Source: Bacillota bacterium (GTDB taxonomy: Bacteria; Bacillota; Clostridia; Christensenellales; UMGS416). From it: a DNA stretch of 64,000 bases. Position 1 is the first letter of the stretch. Each line of letters begins with the position of its first letter. Positions 43,066-50,962 of the stretch are shown one piece after another. Under the pieces are notes generated by a model. That model was not told where the DNA came from. It did no database searches and worked only from the letters and a program-made list of their open reading frames with translations. The stretch is from positions 186,001-250,000 of the forward strand of contig JAEYRH010000016.1 of the NCBI GenBank assembly GCA_023435705.1, read 5' to 3'. The translations under genes were made by a program, and so were the position numbers.

Positions 43066-43371
43066 ATGGCAGCGTTGATTTCAGCAATCTGCGGTGCACT
43101 TGTGATTTTGGCGTTTTGCCAGATCATCATTGAGGCAATCCTGCCGGATGGCGGCACCAAGAGGTATGTGCTGTTTATCACGGGCCTCGTAGCCGTTGTG
43201 GTGATTGTATCTGCATTCACGACGAAAGGCCCAGACATTATCAAAGCTGTTTACACAAAAACAGCTGAGATGAACCAAATGGCAGAAAATGGTGAGAACT
43301 CCGGTGCTGCATCCATGCAGACAAATCCATATCAGCAGTATATCGAGAAATTGATAGATAAATACCGCTGA
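43066..43371 (+). CDS. spoIIIAF: Stage III sporulation protein AF, short form
   Basis: Identified by position and by the two N-terminal membrane helices (about 5-28 and 33-50) with the VLPDGGTKRYV-type loop seen as ILPDGGTKRYVLFITGLV. The B. subtilis protein is about twice as long (206 residues), with a soluble domain of ring-building type after the helices. Here only about 50 residues follow, mostly polar and helical, and the frame stops with TGA at 43369. I looked in the other frames up to spoIIIAG and saw no continuation of the domain. So this SpoIIIAF appears naturally reduced to its membrane part. Confidence 0.85.
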   Translation: MAALISAICGALVILAFCQIIIEAILPDGGTKRYVLFITGLVAVVVIVSAFTTKGPDIIKAVYTKTAEMNQMAENGENSGAASMQTNPYQQYIEKLIDKYR

Positions 43372-43514
43372 TATGAAGACACTCGGTTTTGTGGATGGTA
43401 TACTGCTCCTTTTTCCGTCATATGTTTGTATGCAAGGTCGGACATCATCATATAGGTATATCGTGTCTCCGGCCGCGCATATGTTTATAGTAAGCGCGAG
43501 CAGTGAGGAACGTA

Positions 43515-44099
43515 ATGGAAAGCAACCTGATATCAAAAATCACCAAGTTCCTTAAGAAGGATAACAACCTTCAGCTTGCCATTGTGGCAGTCGCTGTTGT
43601 TGCATTGATTGCGTTCCTGGTTACCACTACTTTTGCCAAGGGCACGCAGCCGCAAGCAGATGGAGGCAATGGCACGCAAGTAGCCCAAAGCAACATGGAA
43701 GAAGACCTGGAAGCGCGTTTGGAAAGAATCCTTTCCAGCGTGGATGGCGCCGGCTCAGTTAAAGTGCTTGTGACATATGAGTCAGGCCCGGAAATTGTGC
43801 CGGCACTGAAGTCGGACACTCAGCGAAACACCTCCGACAGTAACGGAACCGGCCAGCGCACAACCTCAACCACTGAGAATAACGAGCCGGTGGTGGTGCA
43901 AGGGAAAGGCGGTTCCGAACCGTTGGTCTTGGTAGAGAAAGAACCGGTGATACTGGGAGTTCTGGTTGTTGCGGAAGGTGCCTCGGATCTGGACGTGCGC
44001 TTGAGGCTGGCAGGGGCCGTACAGGTTGCCTTGCAGATTGCGCCTGCCCGGATCGAGGTGCTTCCGATGAACATAACCAATCTTGAGGAGGGAAACTAA
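43515..44099 (+). CDS. spoIIIAG: Stage III sporulation protein AG
   Basis: Mother-cell membrane protein that forms the large ring of the channel between mother cell and forespore. The 194-residue product has one N-terminal membrane helix (about 22-42) and an extracellular ring-building-like domain with LERILSSVDGAGSVKVLVTYE and PVILGVLVVAEGASD, with a low-complexity Thr/Ser/Asn insert between. GAGGA lies 6 bases before ATG 43515; the GTG at 43503 overlaps that site and is rejected. A 143-base gap separates it from spoIIIAF, the widest in the operon. Confidence 0.93.
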   Translation: MESNLISKITKFLKKDNNLQLAIVAVAVVALIAFLVTTTFAKGTQPQADGGNGTQVAQSNMEEDLEARLERILSSVDGAGSVKVLVTYESGPEIVPALKSDTQRNTSDSNGTGQRTTSTTENNEPVVVQGKGGSEPLVLVEKEPVILGVLVVAEGASDLDVRLRLAGAVQVALQIAPARIEVLPMNITNLEEGN

Positions 44100-44618
44100 A
44101 TGTCCACAGCCAAGCAGAGGATCATTGTGCTGGCAGGACTGGTGGTCCTGCTGATCGCGGCCCCCATTCTCAATTATGCCATCAACAACTCCAAGGGGAA
44201 ATCACCTTCCGCGTCCGTAAAGCCAGGCACGACGGCATCAACACAAACAGGCTCGGGCTCGGTCACAACAGGCAATTTCTTCGTGGACTACAAAGCCGAG
44301 CGTGACAAAACCAGGAATGATGAGATCAAGTATCTGGACTCAATCATTTCTGATGACAAAACTGATGCCGAGACCAAAAAGACAGCGCAAAAGCAAAAAA
44401 CAGATATCGCCACTTCTATGGAAAAGGAAATGACCATTGAGAATCTTCTGAAGGCAAAAGGCTTCGAGAAGGTTGCAGCGGTCTACCACAGCGGTTCTGT
44501 AAATATCATCATAGGAAAAAGCGAGCTGACGGATGCCGAAGTGGCACAAATTCTGGATATCGCAAGAACCGAATCCGGGGAGAAGGCAGAAAATATCAAG
44601 ATCATCCCTGTGAAATAG
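44100..44618 (+). CDS. spoIIIAH: Stage III sporulation protein AH
   Basis: Mother-cell partner of SpoIIQ. The 172-residue product has one N-terminal membrane helix (about 8-26), a Ser/Thr/Gly linker and a C-terminal YscJ/FliF-like ring domain (about 60-172) with FVDYKAERDKTRNDEIKYL, LKAKGFEKVAAVY and SVNIIIGKSELTDAEVAQI. The start directly abuts the spoIIIAG stop. The matching spoIIQ lies about 43 kb upstream in this window. Last gene of the operon; a vegetative-type promoter follows at 44623. Confidence 0.94.
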   Translation: MSTAKQRIIVLAGLVVLLIAAPILNYAINNSKGKSPSASVKPGTTASTQTGSGSVTTGNFFVDYKAERDKTRNDEIKYLDSIISDDKTDAETKKTAQKQKTDIATSMEKEMTIENLLKAKGFEKVAAVYHSGSVNIIIGKSELTDAEVAQILDIARTESGEKAENIKIIPVK

Positions 44619-44622
44619 GTGT

Positions 44623-44651
44623 TTGCCATATGAACCGGCATTTGCTATAAT
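44623..44651 (+). promoter_or_regulatory. Sigma-A promoter of the Asp23-nusB-folD-xse-ispA cluster
   Basis: TTGCCA (44623-44628), 17-base spacer, perfect TATAAT (44646-44651), 5 bases after the spoIIIAH stop. It frees the housekeeping genes downstream from sporulation control. Confidence 0.75.
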
Positions 44652-44675
44652 TGATGGGCAACAGGGGGTGTTGAG

Positions 44676-45074
44676 GTGGCTGAGATAAAGAGCACTGAGG
44701 CGCAGCAAAACGAAGTTGGAAACGTTTCGTTTGCCAACGATGTTTTGGCAATTATCGCCGGTTTGGCTGCCACAGAAATAGAGGGTGTGGCCGGGATGTC
44801 GGGCGGCCTGGCGGGCGGTATCGCTGAAATGCTGGGGCGTAAGAATTTGGCCAAAGGGATCAAGATTTCCATCAATGAGAAACTGATAACCGTAGACATC
44901 AATATGATCGTGACATATGGATTCAAGCTCCACGAGGTCTCCAGGAAGGTGCAGGCCAACGTGGTCAAGGCCATCGAAACAATGACCGGTCTGGCTGTGG
45001 ACAAGGTCAACATTAATGTGCTTGGCATTCAGTTTGTAAAAGAGCCTTCCGCGAGCGACACCACTCAGGAATGA
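44676..45074 (+). CDS. Asp23/Gls24 family envelope stress protein (YqhY-like)
   Basis: A 132-residue Asp23-type protein, the family that lines the inner membrane face through the AmaP anchor. It shows NVSFANDVLAIIAGLAATEIEGVAG at the start, then ITVDINMIVTYGFKLHEVSRKVQ, both typical. In B. subtilis yqhY sits before nusB downstream of accBC; here accBC is missing and AmaP and DUF2273 genes follow, giving a full Asp23 complex. Start is GTG 44676 with AGGGGG 7 bases upstream. Confidence 0.9.
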   Translation: MAEIKSTEAQQNEVGNVSFANDVLAIIAGLAATEIEGVAGMSGGLAGGIAEMLGRKNLAKGIKISINEKLITVDINMIVTYGFKLHEVSRKVQANVVKAIETMTGLAVDKVNINVLGIQFVKEPSASDTTQE

Positions 45075-45081
45075 ACCATGA

Positions 45082-45107
45082 CGGCAGGGCTGACGCCAGC
45101 CCTGCCG
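45082..45107. terminator. Perfect 11-bp hairpin after the Asp23 gene
   Basis: CGGCAGGGCTG (45082-45092) pairs with CAGCCCTGCCG (45097-45107) around ACGC. Only a weak TT-rich stretch follows. It may reduce read-through so that the Asp23 protein is made in excess over its anchor. Confidence 0.6.
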
Positions 45108-45135
45108 GTTATCTATTACAAGCGAGGAACGACAT

Positions 45136-45693
45136 ATGAGAATGAAATTATTTGATAAATTCCTGCTGGCGCTGATGCTCTTGCTGCTGTTGGGGTTGTC
45201 GTTGTTTGTTGGGTGCGTAGCGCTGTCAGTCATGCCGCTTTCCGCTGTGACGGAATATCTTGATGGGCTGCTCGGCTGGTGGAGTGTGAACGCATACATA
45301 CTGGGCGGGATCGCATTGCTTCTCTTTATCATTACTGTCCGGTTGTTTGTGGCCAGCTACAGCAGTGGCAAAGATGCCAACTACACCCGGTTGGTCATCA
45401 CGGAAACCGGTGAGATTGCCATATCCATCCCCACGATCAAACAGATCACAGCGGCGTTTATCGCAACCAAGTCTGAGGTGGTTGCCTCTGCTTCCGACAT
45501 CTTCCCTGTAAAGGATGGTTTGCTGATCCGCCTTCGCATCTGCATGAAAGAGGGGATTGCGCTCCCCGATTACTCAAAAGCGGTCCAGAGCGAGCTCAAG
45601 GCTCATTTGGAGACTGTTACTGGCCTGGTTGTGAAAGAAATACGTATAAGCATCGACAATAACAGAAGCAACTATTCGGGGAAGGGCCGCTAA
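45136..45693 (+). CDS. amaP: AmaP-type alkaline shock membrane anchor protein
   Basis: A 185-residue protein with two N-terminal membrane helices (about 8-32 and 54-74) and a cytoplasmic domain related to Asp23. In Staphylococcus aureus AmaP anchors Asp23 to the membrane. GEIAISIPTIKQITAAFI and the C-terminal VTGLVVKEIRISID fit the family. It lies next to the Asp23 gene and DUF2273 gene, the same trio seen elsewhere in Bacillota. GAGG lies about 9 bases upstream of the ATG. Confidence 0.85.
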   Translation: MRMKLFDKFLLALMLLLLLGLSLFVGCVALSVMPLSAVTEYLDGLLGWWSVNAYILGGIALLLFIITVRLFVASYSSGKDANYTRLVITETGEIAISIPTIKQITAAFIATKSEVVASASDIFPVKDGLLIRLRICMKEGIALPDYSKAVQSELKAHLETVTGLVVKEIRISIDNNRSNYSGKGR

Positions 45694-45915
45694 ATGCTGG
45701 AGCAAGTGAAAGCTTTCCTGCGTAAATATGCGGGCCGCCTGACCGGCGCTGGCGTCGGTCTGGTAATTGCCATCCTCTTTCTGACCCTTGGCTTTTTCAG
45801 GACGCTGCTAATCGCCATTTGTGTAGGCGCAGGCTTCTTTCTGGGCATGTTCCGGGATTCAAGGGAGGAATTTCTTGAGTTTGTGGAAAGAATATTGCCA
45901 AAAGGGCTAAAATGA
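45694..45915 (+). CDS. DUF2273 small membrane protein
   Basis: A 73-residue protein with two membrane helices (about 16-34 and 36-54) and a charged C-terminal helix. The glycine-rich GAGVGLVIAILFLTLGFF pattern and its place after amaP identify the DUF2273 family, part of the Asp23 membrane complex in other species. Start abuts the amaP stop. Confidence 0.85.
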   Translation: MLEQVKAFLRKYAGRLTGAGVGLVIAILFLTLGFFRTLLIAICVGAGFFLGMFRDSREEFLEFVERILPKGLK

Positions 45916-45924
45916 GGACAATAT

Positions 45925-46383
45925 ATGAGCAGGAAAAAGGCCCGTGAGGCAGCGGTTCTGCTGCTGTATCACTGGGAGATGATGCAATACAACACCGATC
46001 ACATAGAAACTACATTAGGGGAAACCATCAACGGGGAAGAATCAGACAGCCTGTTGAATATGACCCTGAATCATGACGACAATACTTACATCTCCACAAT
46101 GATGGAGCTTGTCCGCACAAACCAACAGGAAATCGATTCCGCCATAGAGTTGGAAGCCGTCGGCTGGAAACTGGACCGCCTGCCCAAAGTGGATTTGGCG
46201 ATCCTTCGGCTTGGTGTGTGTGAATTGAAATACATGGATGACATCCCGCCAGCTGTCACGATCAACGAGTGCGTGGATCTTGCCAAGCATTATTCAACCG
46301 AGAATTCGGGCACCTTTGTCAATGGGGTGTTATCCACGATCCTGAAGAAGATAGGTGAAGCCCAGTGCCGGTGCTCGGAATAG
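45925..46383 (+). CDS. nusB: Transcription antitermination factor NusB
   Basis: RNA-binding protein that with NusE (S10) binds boxA in rRNA leaders and supports antitermination. The 152-residue all-helical protein starts SRKKAREAAVLLLYHWEM and ends with the conserved VDLAILRLGVCELKYMDDIPPAVTINECVDLAKHYST. Short spacing from the DUF2273 gene; overlaps the Kae1-like gene by 19 bases. Same position relative to folD and xseA as in B. subtilis. Confidence 0.95.
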   Translation: MSRKKAREAAVLLLYHWEMMQYNTDHIETTLGETINGEESDSLLNMTLNHDDNTYISTMMELVRTNQQEIDSAIELEAVGWKLDRLPKVDLAILRLGVCELKYMDDIPPAVTINECVDLAKHYSTENSGTFVNGVLSTILKKIGEAQCRCSE

Positions 46384-47303
46384 ACACCAGCAATTATACA
46401 ACCTCCCTGGCATTGGTGGATGGCCAGTCAGTCCTTGAGGACAGACGGATTGTTCTCAGTGTGCCGGAGGGTGGTCGCGGGCTTCAGCAATCCAACGCAT
46501 TGTTTCAACATGTACAAAACCTGCCTGTATTGATGGAAAAAATCAACACTGCCGGTCATAGCATTCGTTCTGTGGCGGCAAGCACACGACCAAGGCCGGC
46601 GGAAGGCTCCTATATGCCTGTGTTTATGGCAGGAGCATCTGCCGGGCGAATGCTGGCATCGGCGTTGTCGGTGCCTTTTTTTGAAACAACCCATCAGGAA
46701 GGCCATATCATGGCTGGCTGCTTTTCCATCGGATGGGCGCCTGAATCGCCTTTTTTGGCGTTTCACATCTCCGGTGGGACAACAGAACTGCTGCTGGTTA
46801 AGCCCGCCAAAGAGGGTTTTGGCCTAACTTTGATTGGGCAAACCACAGACTTGCATGCCGGCCAGGTGGTTGACAGGGTCGGTGTGGCACTAGGGCTACG
46901 GTTTCCAGCCGGGCCTGCGCTGGAGCAGCTGGCACTTGGTCATGATGGCAGCCCAACCGGTCTGCCGTTGAAAGCTCATGTGTCTGGTGCTGACTGCAGC
47001 TTGTCCGGCCTGGAATCGGCTGCGCAACGGCAGATTGCAGCTGGCGCAAACAAAGAGGCTGTGGCATATGAGGTGCAACGCCTGCTGGCTGACACATTTT
47101 CCGCCATGGCCGGCCACGCGGTGGAAGAAACAGGTATCCACGAATTGCTGGTGATCGGGGGTGTCGCCTCCAACCTGGATATCAGGAATCGAATGGTCGC
47201 CGTGCTTAACAAGACCCACGTTACTGTGCGTTTTGCCGTAAATCCCTTTTCCTCTGATAACGCCGTTGGCGTTGCTGCAATTGGTCAACAATTTTTAAGA
47301 TAG
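46365..47303 (+). CDS. Kae1/TsaD-like protein (second-copy type)
   Basis: A 312-residue member of the Kae1/TsaD (formerly O-sialoglycoprotein endopeptidase) superfamily. It has LGIDTSNYTTSLALV at the start, the metal site HQEGH (110-114), HISGGTTELLLV, and VIGGVASNLDIR, the phosphate loops of the ASKHA fold. It is about 25 residues shorter than true TsaD and lies beside nusB and folD, where clostridia often carry an extra TsaD-like gene. The true TsaD, with TsaB and TsaE, is probably elsewhere. Start is GTG 46365 with AGGTGA upstream. Function of this paralogue is not known. Confidence 0.85.
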   Translation: MPVLGIDTSNYTTSLALVDGQSVLEDRRIVLSVPEGGRGLQQSNALFQHVQNLPVLMEKINTAGHSIRSVAASTRPRPAEGSYMPVFMAGASAGRMLASALSVPFFETTHQEGHIMAGCFSIGWAPESPFLAFHISGGTTELLLVKPAKEGFGLTLIGQTTDLHAGQVVDRVGVALGLRFPAGPALEQLALGHDGSPTGLPLKAHVSGADCSLSGLESAAQRQIAAGANKEAVAYEVQRLLADTFSAMAGHAVEETGIHELLVIGGVASNLDIRNRMVAVLNKTHVTVRFAVNPFSSDNAVGVAAIGQQFLR

Positions 47304-47314
47304 AGGTGGCAAGC

Positions 47315-48163
47315 ATGAGCGCAATCTTGTTGGATGGCAAGGAATCGGCAAAGGAGATCCGCAGAAAGATCAAGGTGGAGGCGGCAAGGCTTTTAGAAGA
47401 GCGGGGCATACAGCCCGGCTTGGCAGTGATTTTGGTGGGCGGTGATCCAGCTTCTCAGATCTATGTGAACAGCAAGGAGAAGGATTGCTCTCTGGTGGGG
47501 TTCCATTCGGAAGTTTATCGCCTGCCGGAGGAAACCACAGACGAACAGCTTCTTGCACTCATAACAAGATTGAACGCAGACAAAAAGATCCACGGTATTC
47601 TGGTGCAGCACCCGCTACCAGCTCATTTGAACGAAAATACCGCATTTGAAGCCATCGACCCTAAAAAGGATGTGGACGGCTTCAACCTGATCAATGTGGG
47701 CCTGCTCACAACCGGCGGTAAATCCTTTGTACCGTGCACGCCCCGGGCAGTGATTTGGTTTCTGAAGAATGCCGGCATAAACATCAGCGGCAAGCACGCC
47801 GTTGTGGTGGGCCGGAGCAACATCGTGGGCAAACCGGCTGCAAGCCTGCTGCTGCAGGAAAATGCCACGGTGACGGTCTGCCACTCTCGCACGGCTGACC
47901 TGGCAGCAATCACGCGCCAGGCTGACATCTTGGTGGCAGCGATCGGCAAGCCGGAATTCATCACAGGCGATATGGTCAAGCCTGGTGCCGCTGTGATCGA
48001 TGTGGGGATCAACCGCACAGATAACGGCATGGTCGGTGATGTTGAGTTTTCCTCCGCCGTAGAGGTTGCCGGATGGCTTACCCCTGTGCCTGGCGGCGTG
48101 GGGCCGATGACCAGGGCAATGTTGCTGCAAAACACGCTGGAGGCTGCGATCCAAAATGGCTGA
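47315..48163 (+). CDS. folD: Methylene-THF dehydrogenase / methenyl-THF cyclohydrolase
   Basis: Bifunctional enzyme linking 5,10-methylene-THF, methenyl-THF and 10-formyl-THF, directly after Fhs in one-carbon flow. The 282-residue product shows YVNSKEKDC with the catalytic lysine, HGILVQHPLP, and the NADP-binding VVVGRSNIVGKPAASLL; the C-terminal VTPVPGGVGPMTRAML motif appears as LTPVPGGVGPMT. AGAGGTGG is 5 bases before ATG 47315. Ends with an 8-base overlap with xseA. Confidence 0.97.
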   Translation: MSAILLDGKESAKEIRRKIKVEAARLLEERGIQPGLAVILVGGDPASQIYVNSKEKDCSLVGFHSEVYRLPEETTDEQLLALITRLNADKKIHGILVQHPLPAHLNENTAFEAIDPKKDVDGFNLINVGLLTTGGKSFVPCTPRAVIWFLKNAGINISGKHAVVVGRSNIVGKPAASLLLQENATVTVCHSRTADLAAITRQADILVAAIGKPEFITGDMVKPGAAVIDVGINRTDNGMVGDVEFSSAVEVAGWLTPVPGGVGPMTRAMLLQNTLEAAIQNG

Positions 48164-49352
48164 GTGGGTCTTTACGGTATCGGAAGCCGGAGACTTCATC
48201 AAAAAAAGCCTGGAGGCTGAGCCCATTTTTCAAGGCATCAGCATCCGGGGTGAGATATCAGACCTGCGGCGTTCTGCCGCAGGCCATCTCTATTTTTCGC
48301 TGAAAGATGAAAGAGCCTTGTTGAAATGCGTTTGGTTCAAGCAGGATCAACGGTCGGCAAGCAGCGTTTCAGATGGAATGCGTGCGGTCACACGCGGCAG
48401 GTTGTCTTATTATTCGGAGCAAGGGCAACTCAATTACTACATTAAGGACTTGAAGAACGATGGTGTTGGGAGCCTGTTCCTACTCTTTGAGCAGCGCCGT
48501 GAGCGCTTCCGGGCTAAGGGCTATTTCGAGGAAGAACATAAAAAGGAAATACCATCGTTTCCGAACACCATTGGCGTGGTGACATCTCCAACCGGGGCTG
48601 TTATCCGCGACATCATACGCGTTGCCCGTCGCAGGAACCCTGGTGTGCGCATCCTGCTTTACCCGGTCAGGGTGCAGGGTGACGGGGCGGCTGCGGAGAT
48701 CGCAAGGGGCATAGAGATATTCAATCGTCAAGGCCGGGTTGACGTGCTCATTGTGGGGCGGGGCGGCGGTTCATTTGAAGATCTTTGGGAGTTCAACGAC
48801 GAGGCCGTTGTTTCGGCGGTATATCGCAGTGAGATCCCTGTTGTCACAGCCATCGGCCATGAAACCGACTTTTCTCTGGCTGATTTTGCGGCTGATGTGC
48901 GTGCGGCCACACCCTCGGAAGCGGCCGAACTGGTCGTCCCAAATGTCATGAATCTGGCAAACGGCATCGACGGATTGTTCCATAGGCTTTCCCGTTTGAT
49001 GATGGACACACTTTCCAATCAGGAGCAGAACCTGCTTTATCTGCGGCAATCGCTGGATTTGCACGGCCCGAGGGATCGGTTGGCAAGGGGTGAACTGTGG
49101 CTTGACAATTTGACAGAGAGGATGCAAACTGCTTGTGGTGCAAATCTCACCAGGTTGGAGTCTGCGATAACCTCCCTGGACGGGCGCCTGCACGGACTGA
49201 ATCCCAGGGCTGTACTGGAGCGCGGTTATGCTGCAGTATACAGCGTGAGCAAGCAGGCCTATGTGGCATGTGCTGAGGATCTTTCAACCGGAGAAACCGT
49301 ACGGCTTGTTTTTGCGGACAGAGCGCGGAGTGCCCGGATTGAAGAGGATTGA
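48156..49352 (+). CDS. xseA: Exodeoxyribonuclease VII large subunit
   Basis: Large subunit of the single-strand DNA exonuclease. The 398-residue product has an N-terminal OB fold (about 1-100; ISIRGEISDLRRSAAGHLYFSLKD region), the catalytic domain with GVVTSPTGAVIRDI, VDVLIVGRGGGSFEDLWEFNDE and AIGHETDFSLADFAADVRAATPS, then a coiled-coil and a C-terminal beta hook that binds XseB. It overlaps folD and is followed 10 bases later by xseB. Confidence 0.96.
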   Translation: MAEWVFTVSEAGDFIKKSLEAEPIFQGISIRGEISDLRRSAAGHLYFSLKDERALLKCVWFKQDQRSASSVSDGMRAVTRGRLSYYSEQGQLNYYIKDLKNDGVGSLFLLFEQRRERFRAKGYFEEEHKKEIPSFPNTIGVVTSPTGAVIRDIIRVARRRNPGVRILLYPVRVQGDGAAAEIARGIEIFNRQGRVDVLIVGRGGGSFEDLWEFNDEAVVSAVYRSEIPVVTAIGHETDFSLADFAADVRAATPSEAAELVVPNVMNLANGIDGLFHRLSRLMMDTLSNQEQNLLYLRQSLDLHGPRDRLARGELWLDNLTERMQTACGANLTRLESAITSLDGRLHGLNPRAVLERGYAAVYSVSKQAYVACAEDLSTGETVRLVFADRARSARIEED

Positions 49353-49362
49353 GGGAGATACT

Positions 49363-49599
49363 ATGGCAAAAAAGGCTCAAGCCACATTTGAAGAAAGCTT
49401 GGTTCGTCTGGAAGAGATTGTCAAGCGGATGGAGAGCGGAAAGCTGACGCTGGATGAATCCATGGCTTTGTACGAGGAGGGCGTAAAACTGTCCGCACTG
49501 TGCAAAGGCCGTTTGAATCTGGCTCGCAATAAGGTGATGATGCTTGTAGAAGAGAAGGATGGGCTCAAAGAAGTGGAGTTCGATGATTCAGATGAATAA
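49363..49599 (+). CDS. xseB: Exodeoxyribonuclease VII small subunit
   Basis: A 78-residue helical hairpin that wraps the coiled-coil of XseA. Family motif FEESLVRLEEIVKRMESGKL with LTLDESMALYEEG is intact; the tail is acidic. GAGGGAG precedes ATG 49363. Its end overlaps the ispA start by 17 bases. Confidence 0.95.
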   Translation: MAKKAQATFEESLVRLEEIVKRMESGKLTLDESMALYEEGVKLSALCKGRLNLARNKVMMLVEEKDGLKEVEFDDSDE

Positions 49600-50482
49600 T
49601 CTGAACGAGTGCGCGGCATATATCGAGCAAAAGGCGACTATTGTCAACGGCGCTTTACAGCGTTGCATGGAAAGCATTGGTGATGCGCCTGACCGCATCA
49701 AATCCGCGATGGGTTACAGTTTGCTCTCCGGTGGCAAGCGGATTCGGTCTGTCATGCTGCTGGCCGCGGACGAAATGCTTGGCGGTAACGAAGCAAGAGC
49801 ATTACCATTTGCCTGCGCAATTGAAATGATACACACCTACTCACTGATTCACGATGACCTGCCCGCAATGGACAATGACACACTGCGCAGAGGCAAGCCC
49901 ACAAATCATGTGGTCTTCGGAGAGGCCACCGCCATTTTGGCAGGAGATGGACTGCTTAATCTTGCTTTCGAAGTGATGATAGCCGAGTGTCTCTCTCATG
50001 GTAATGAAGTTTTGCTTGCGACCCAATATATTGCCAAAGCGGCCGGCATTTCTGGTATGATTGGCGGACAGGTGCTAGATATTGCGTCAACAGGGCAGTT
50101 TTCTGGAGAGGACACTCTTCAGGAAATGCATATGAAAAAGACAGGGGCTCTCCTGAGCGCAGCGGTGCTGGCAGGTATTTCGCTTAATCAACCGCCACAA
50201 CATATCACAGAAGCAATGGCACGATATGGACACCATATCGGTATGCTTTTCCAGATCACCGATGATATTCTTGACTGCATTGGCAGCACGGATGAGATGG
50301 GGAAGACCGTTGGCAAGGACGCGGCGGATCAAAAGACTACCTATGTTTCGCTGTATGGTTTGGAAAAAGCAAAGAGAATTGCCCAAACTCATGCTGCTCA
50401 GGCTTCAGAAGCGTTAAGTGGTGTTCATGGTGCTGGCTTTTTCCGACAGCTGGCTCAATATATCCTGGAAAGAAAGATGTAA
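49583..50482 (+). CDS. ispA: Polyprenyl synthetase, farnesyl-diphosphate synthase type
   Basis: Condenses isopentenyl diphosphate with allylic diphosphates, giving farnesyl diphosphate for undecaprenyl and quinone routes. The 299-residue all-helical protein has GGKRIRS, the first aspartate motif HDDLPAMDND, the second DDILD, and a C-terminal KLMLLRLQ-like helix is not seen (it ends YILERKM). ATG 49583 is chosen with GGAG 4 bases upstream. In B. subtilis dxs follows ispA; here a DUF212 gene and pduL follow instead. Confidence 0.94.
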   Translation: MIQMNNLNECAAYIEQKATIVNGALQRCMESIGDAPDRIKSAMGYSLLSGGKRIRSVMLLAADEMLGGNEARALPFACAIEMIHTYSLIHDDLPAMDNDTLRRGKPTNHVVFGEATAILAGDGLLNLAFEVMIAECLSHGNEVLLATQYIAKAAGISGMIGGQVLDIASTGQFSGEDTLQEMHMKKTGALLSAAVLAGISLNQPPQHITEAMARYGHHIGMLFQITDDILDCIGSTDEMGKTVGKDAADQKTTYVSLYGLEKAKRIAQTHAAQASEALSGVHGAGFFRQLAQYILERKM

Positions 50483-50498
50483 AAATCGGGGAGCATCC

Positions 50499-50945
50499 AT
50501 GCAATACATTGCACAGTTCCTGCACAACCCGATATTGGCCCCAGCCTTGACCAGTTGGCTAGCCGCGCAACTGATCAAACTTTTTCTTACCTTGATTTTT
50601 CAGAAGAAACTGGATCTGGTGCGGCTGATCGGCTCCGGCGGAATGCCAAGTTCCCACTCAGCAACGGTAACCTCCACAGCAGTCACCGCTGGTCTTGTCG
50701 CAGGATTTGATTCTCTTCTGTTTGGTGTCGCTGCGATGATTGCACTCGTCGTAATGTATGATGCCGCGGGAGTGCGGCGGGCTGCCGGGAAGCAGGCAAA
50801 GTTGTTAAACGAGCTCATTGAGAACTTCTACGCGGAGCATTATATCAATCAGGCTAAGCTGAAGGAGCTGCTGGGCCACACCCCCATTGAGGTGCTGGCC
50901 GGAGCATTGCTGGGGGTTATCGTTTCACTTGTGTACTTTTATTGA
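50499..50945 (+). CDS. Divergent PAP2 family membrane protein (DUF212)
   Basis: A 148-residue membrane protein of the DUF212 family, related to PAP2 phosphatases. About four membrane segments; the phosphatase-like motif GSGGMPSSHSATVTS is clear, while a second PAP2 histidine motif is replaced by MYDAAGVRRAAGKQA. Its substrate is unknown; a polyprenyl or phospholipid phosphate would fit with ispA upstream, but that is inference. GGGGAG lies 5 bases before ATG 50499. Confidence 0.9.
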   Translation: MQYIAQFLHNPILAPALTSWLAAQLIKLFLTLIFQKKLDLVRLIGSGGMPSSHSATVTSTAVTAGLVAGFDSLLFGVAAMIALVVMYDAAGVRRAAGKQAKLLNELIENFYAEHYINQAKLKELLGHTPIEVLAGALLGVIVSLVYFY

Positions 50946-50962
50946 TATAAAGGAGAAAAACC

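Noticed and set aside
43373..43555. Short open frame as the missing SpoIIIAF domain
   Set aside because: Its residues do not resemble the ring-building domain, and it runs into the spoIIIAG start; treated as chance.
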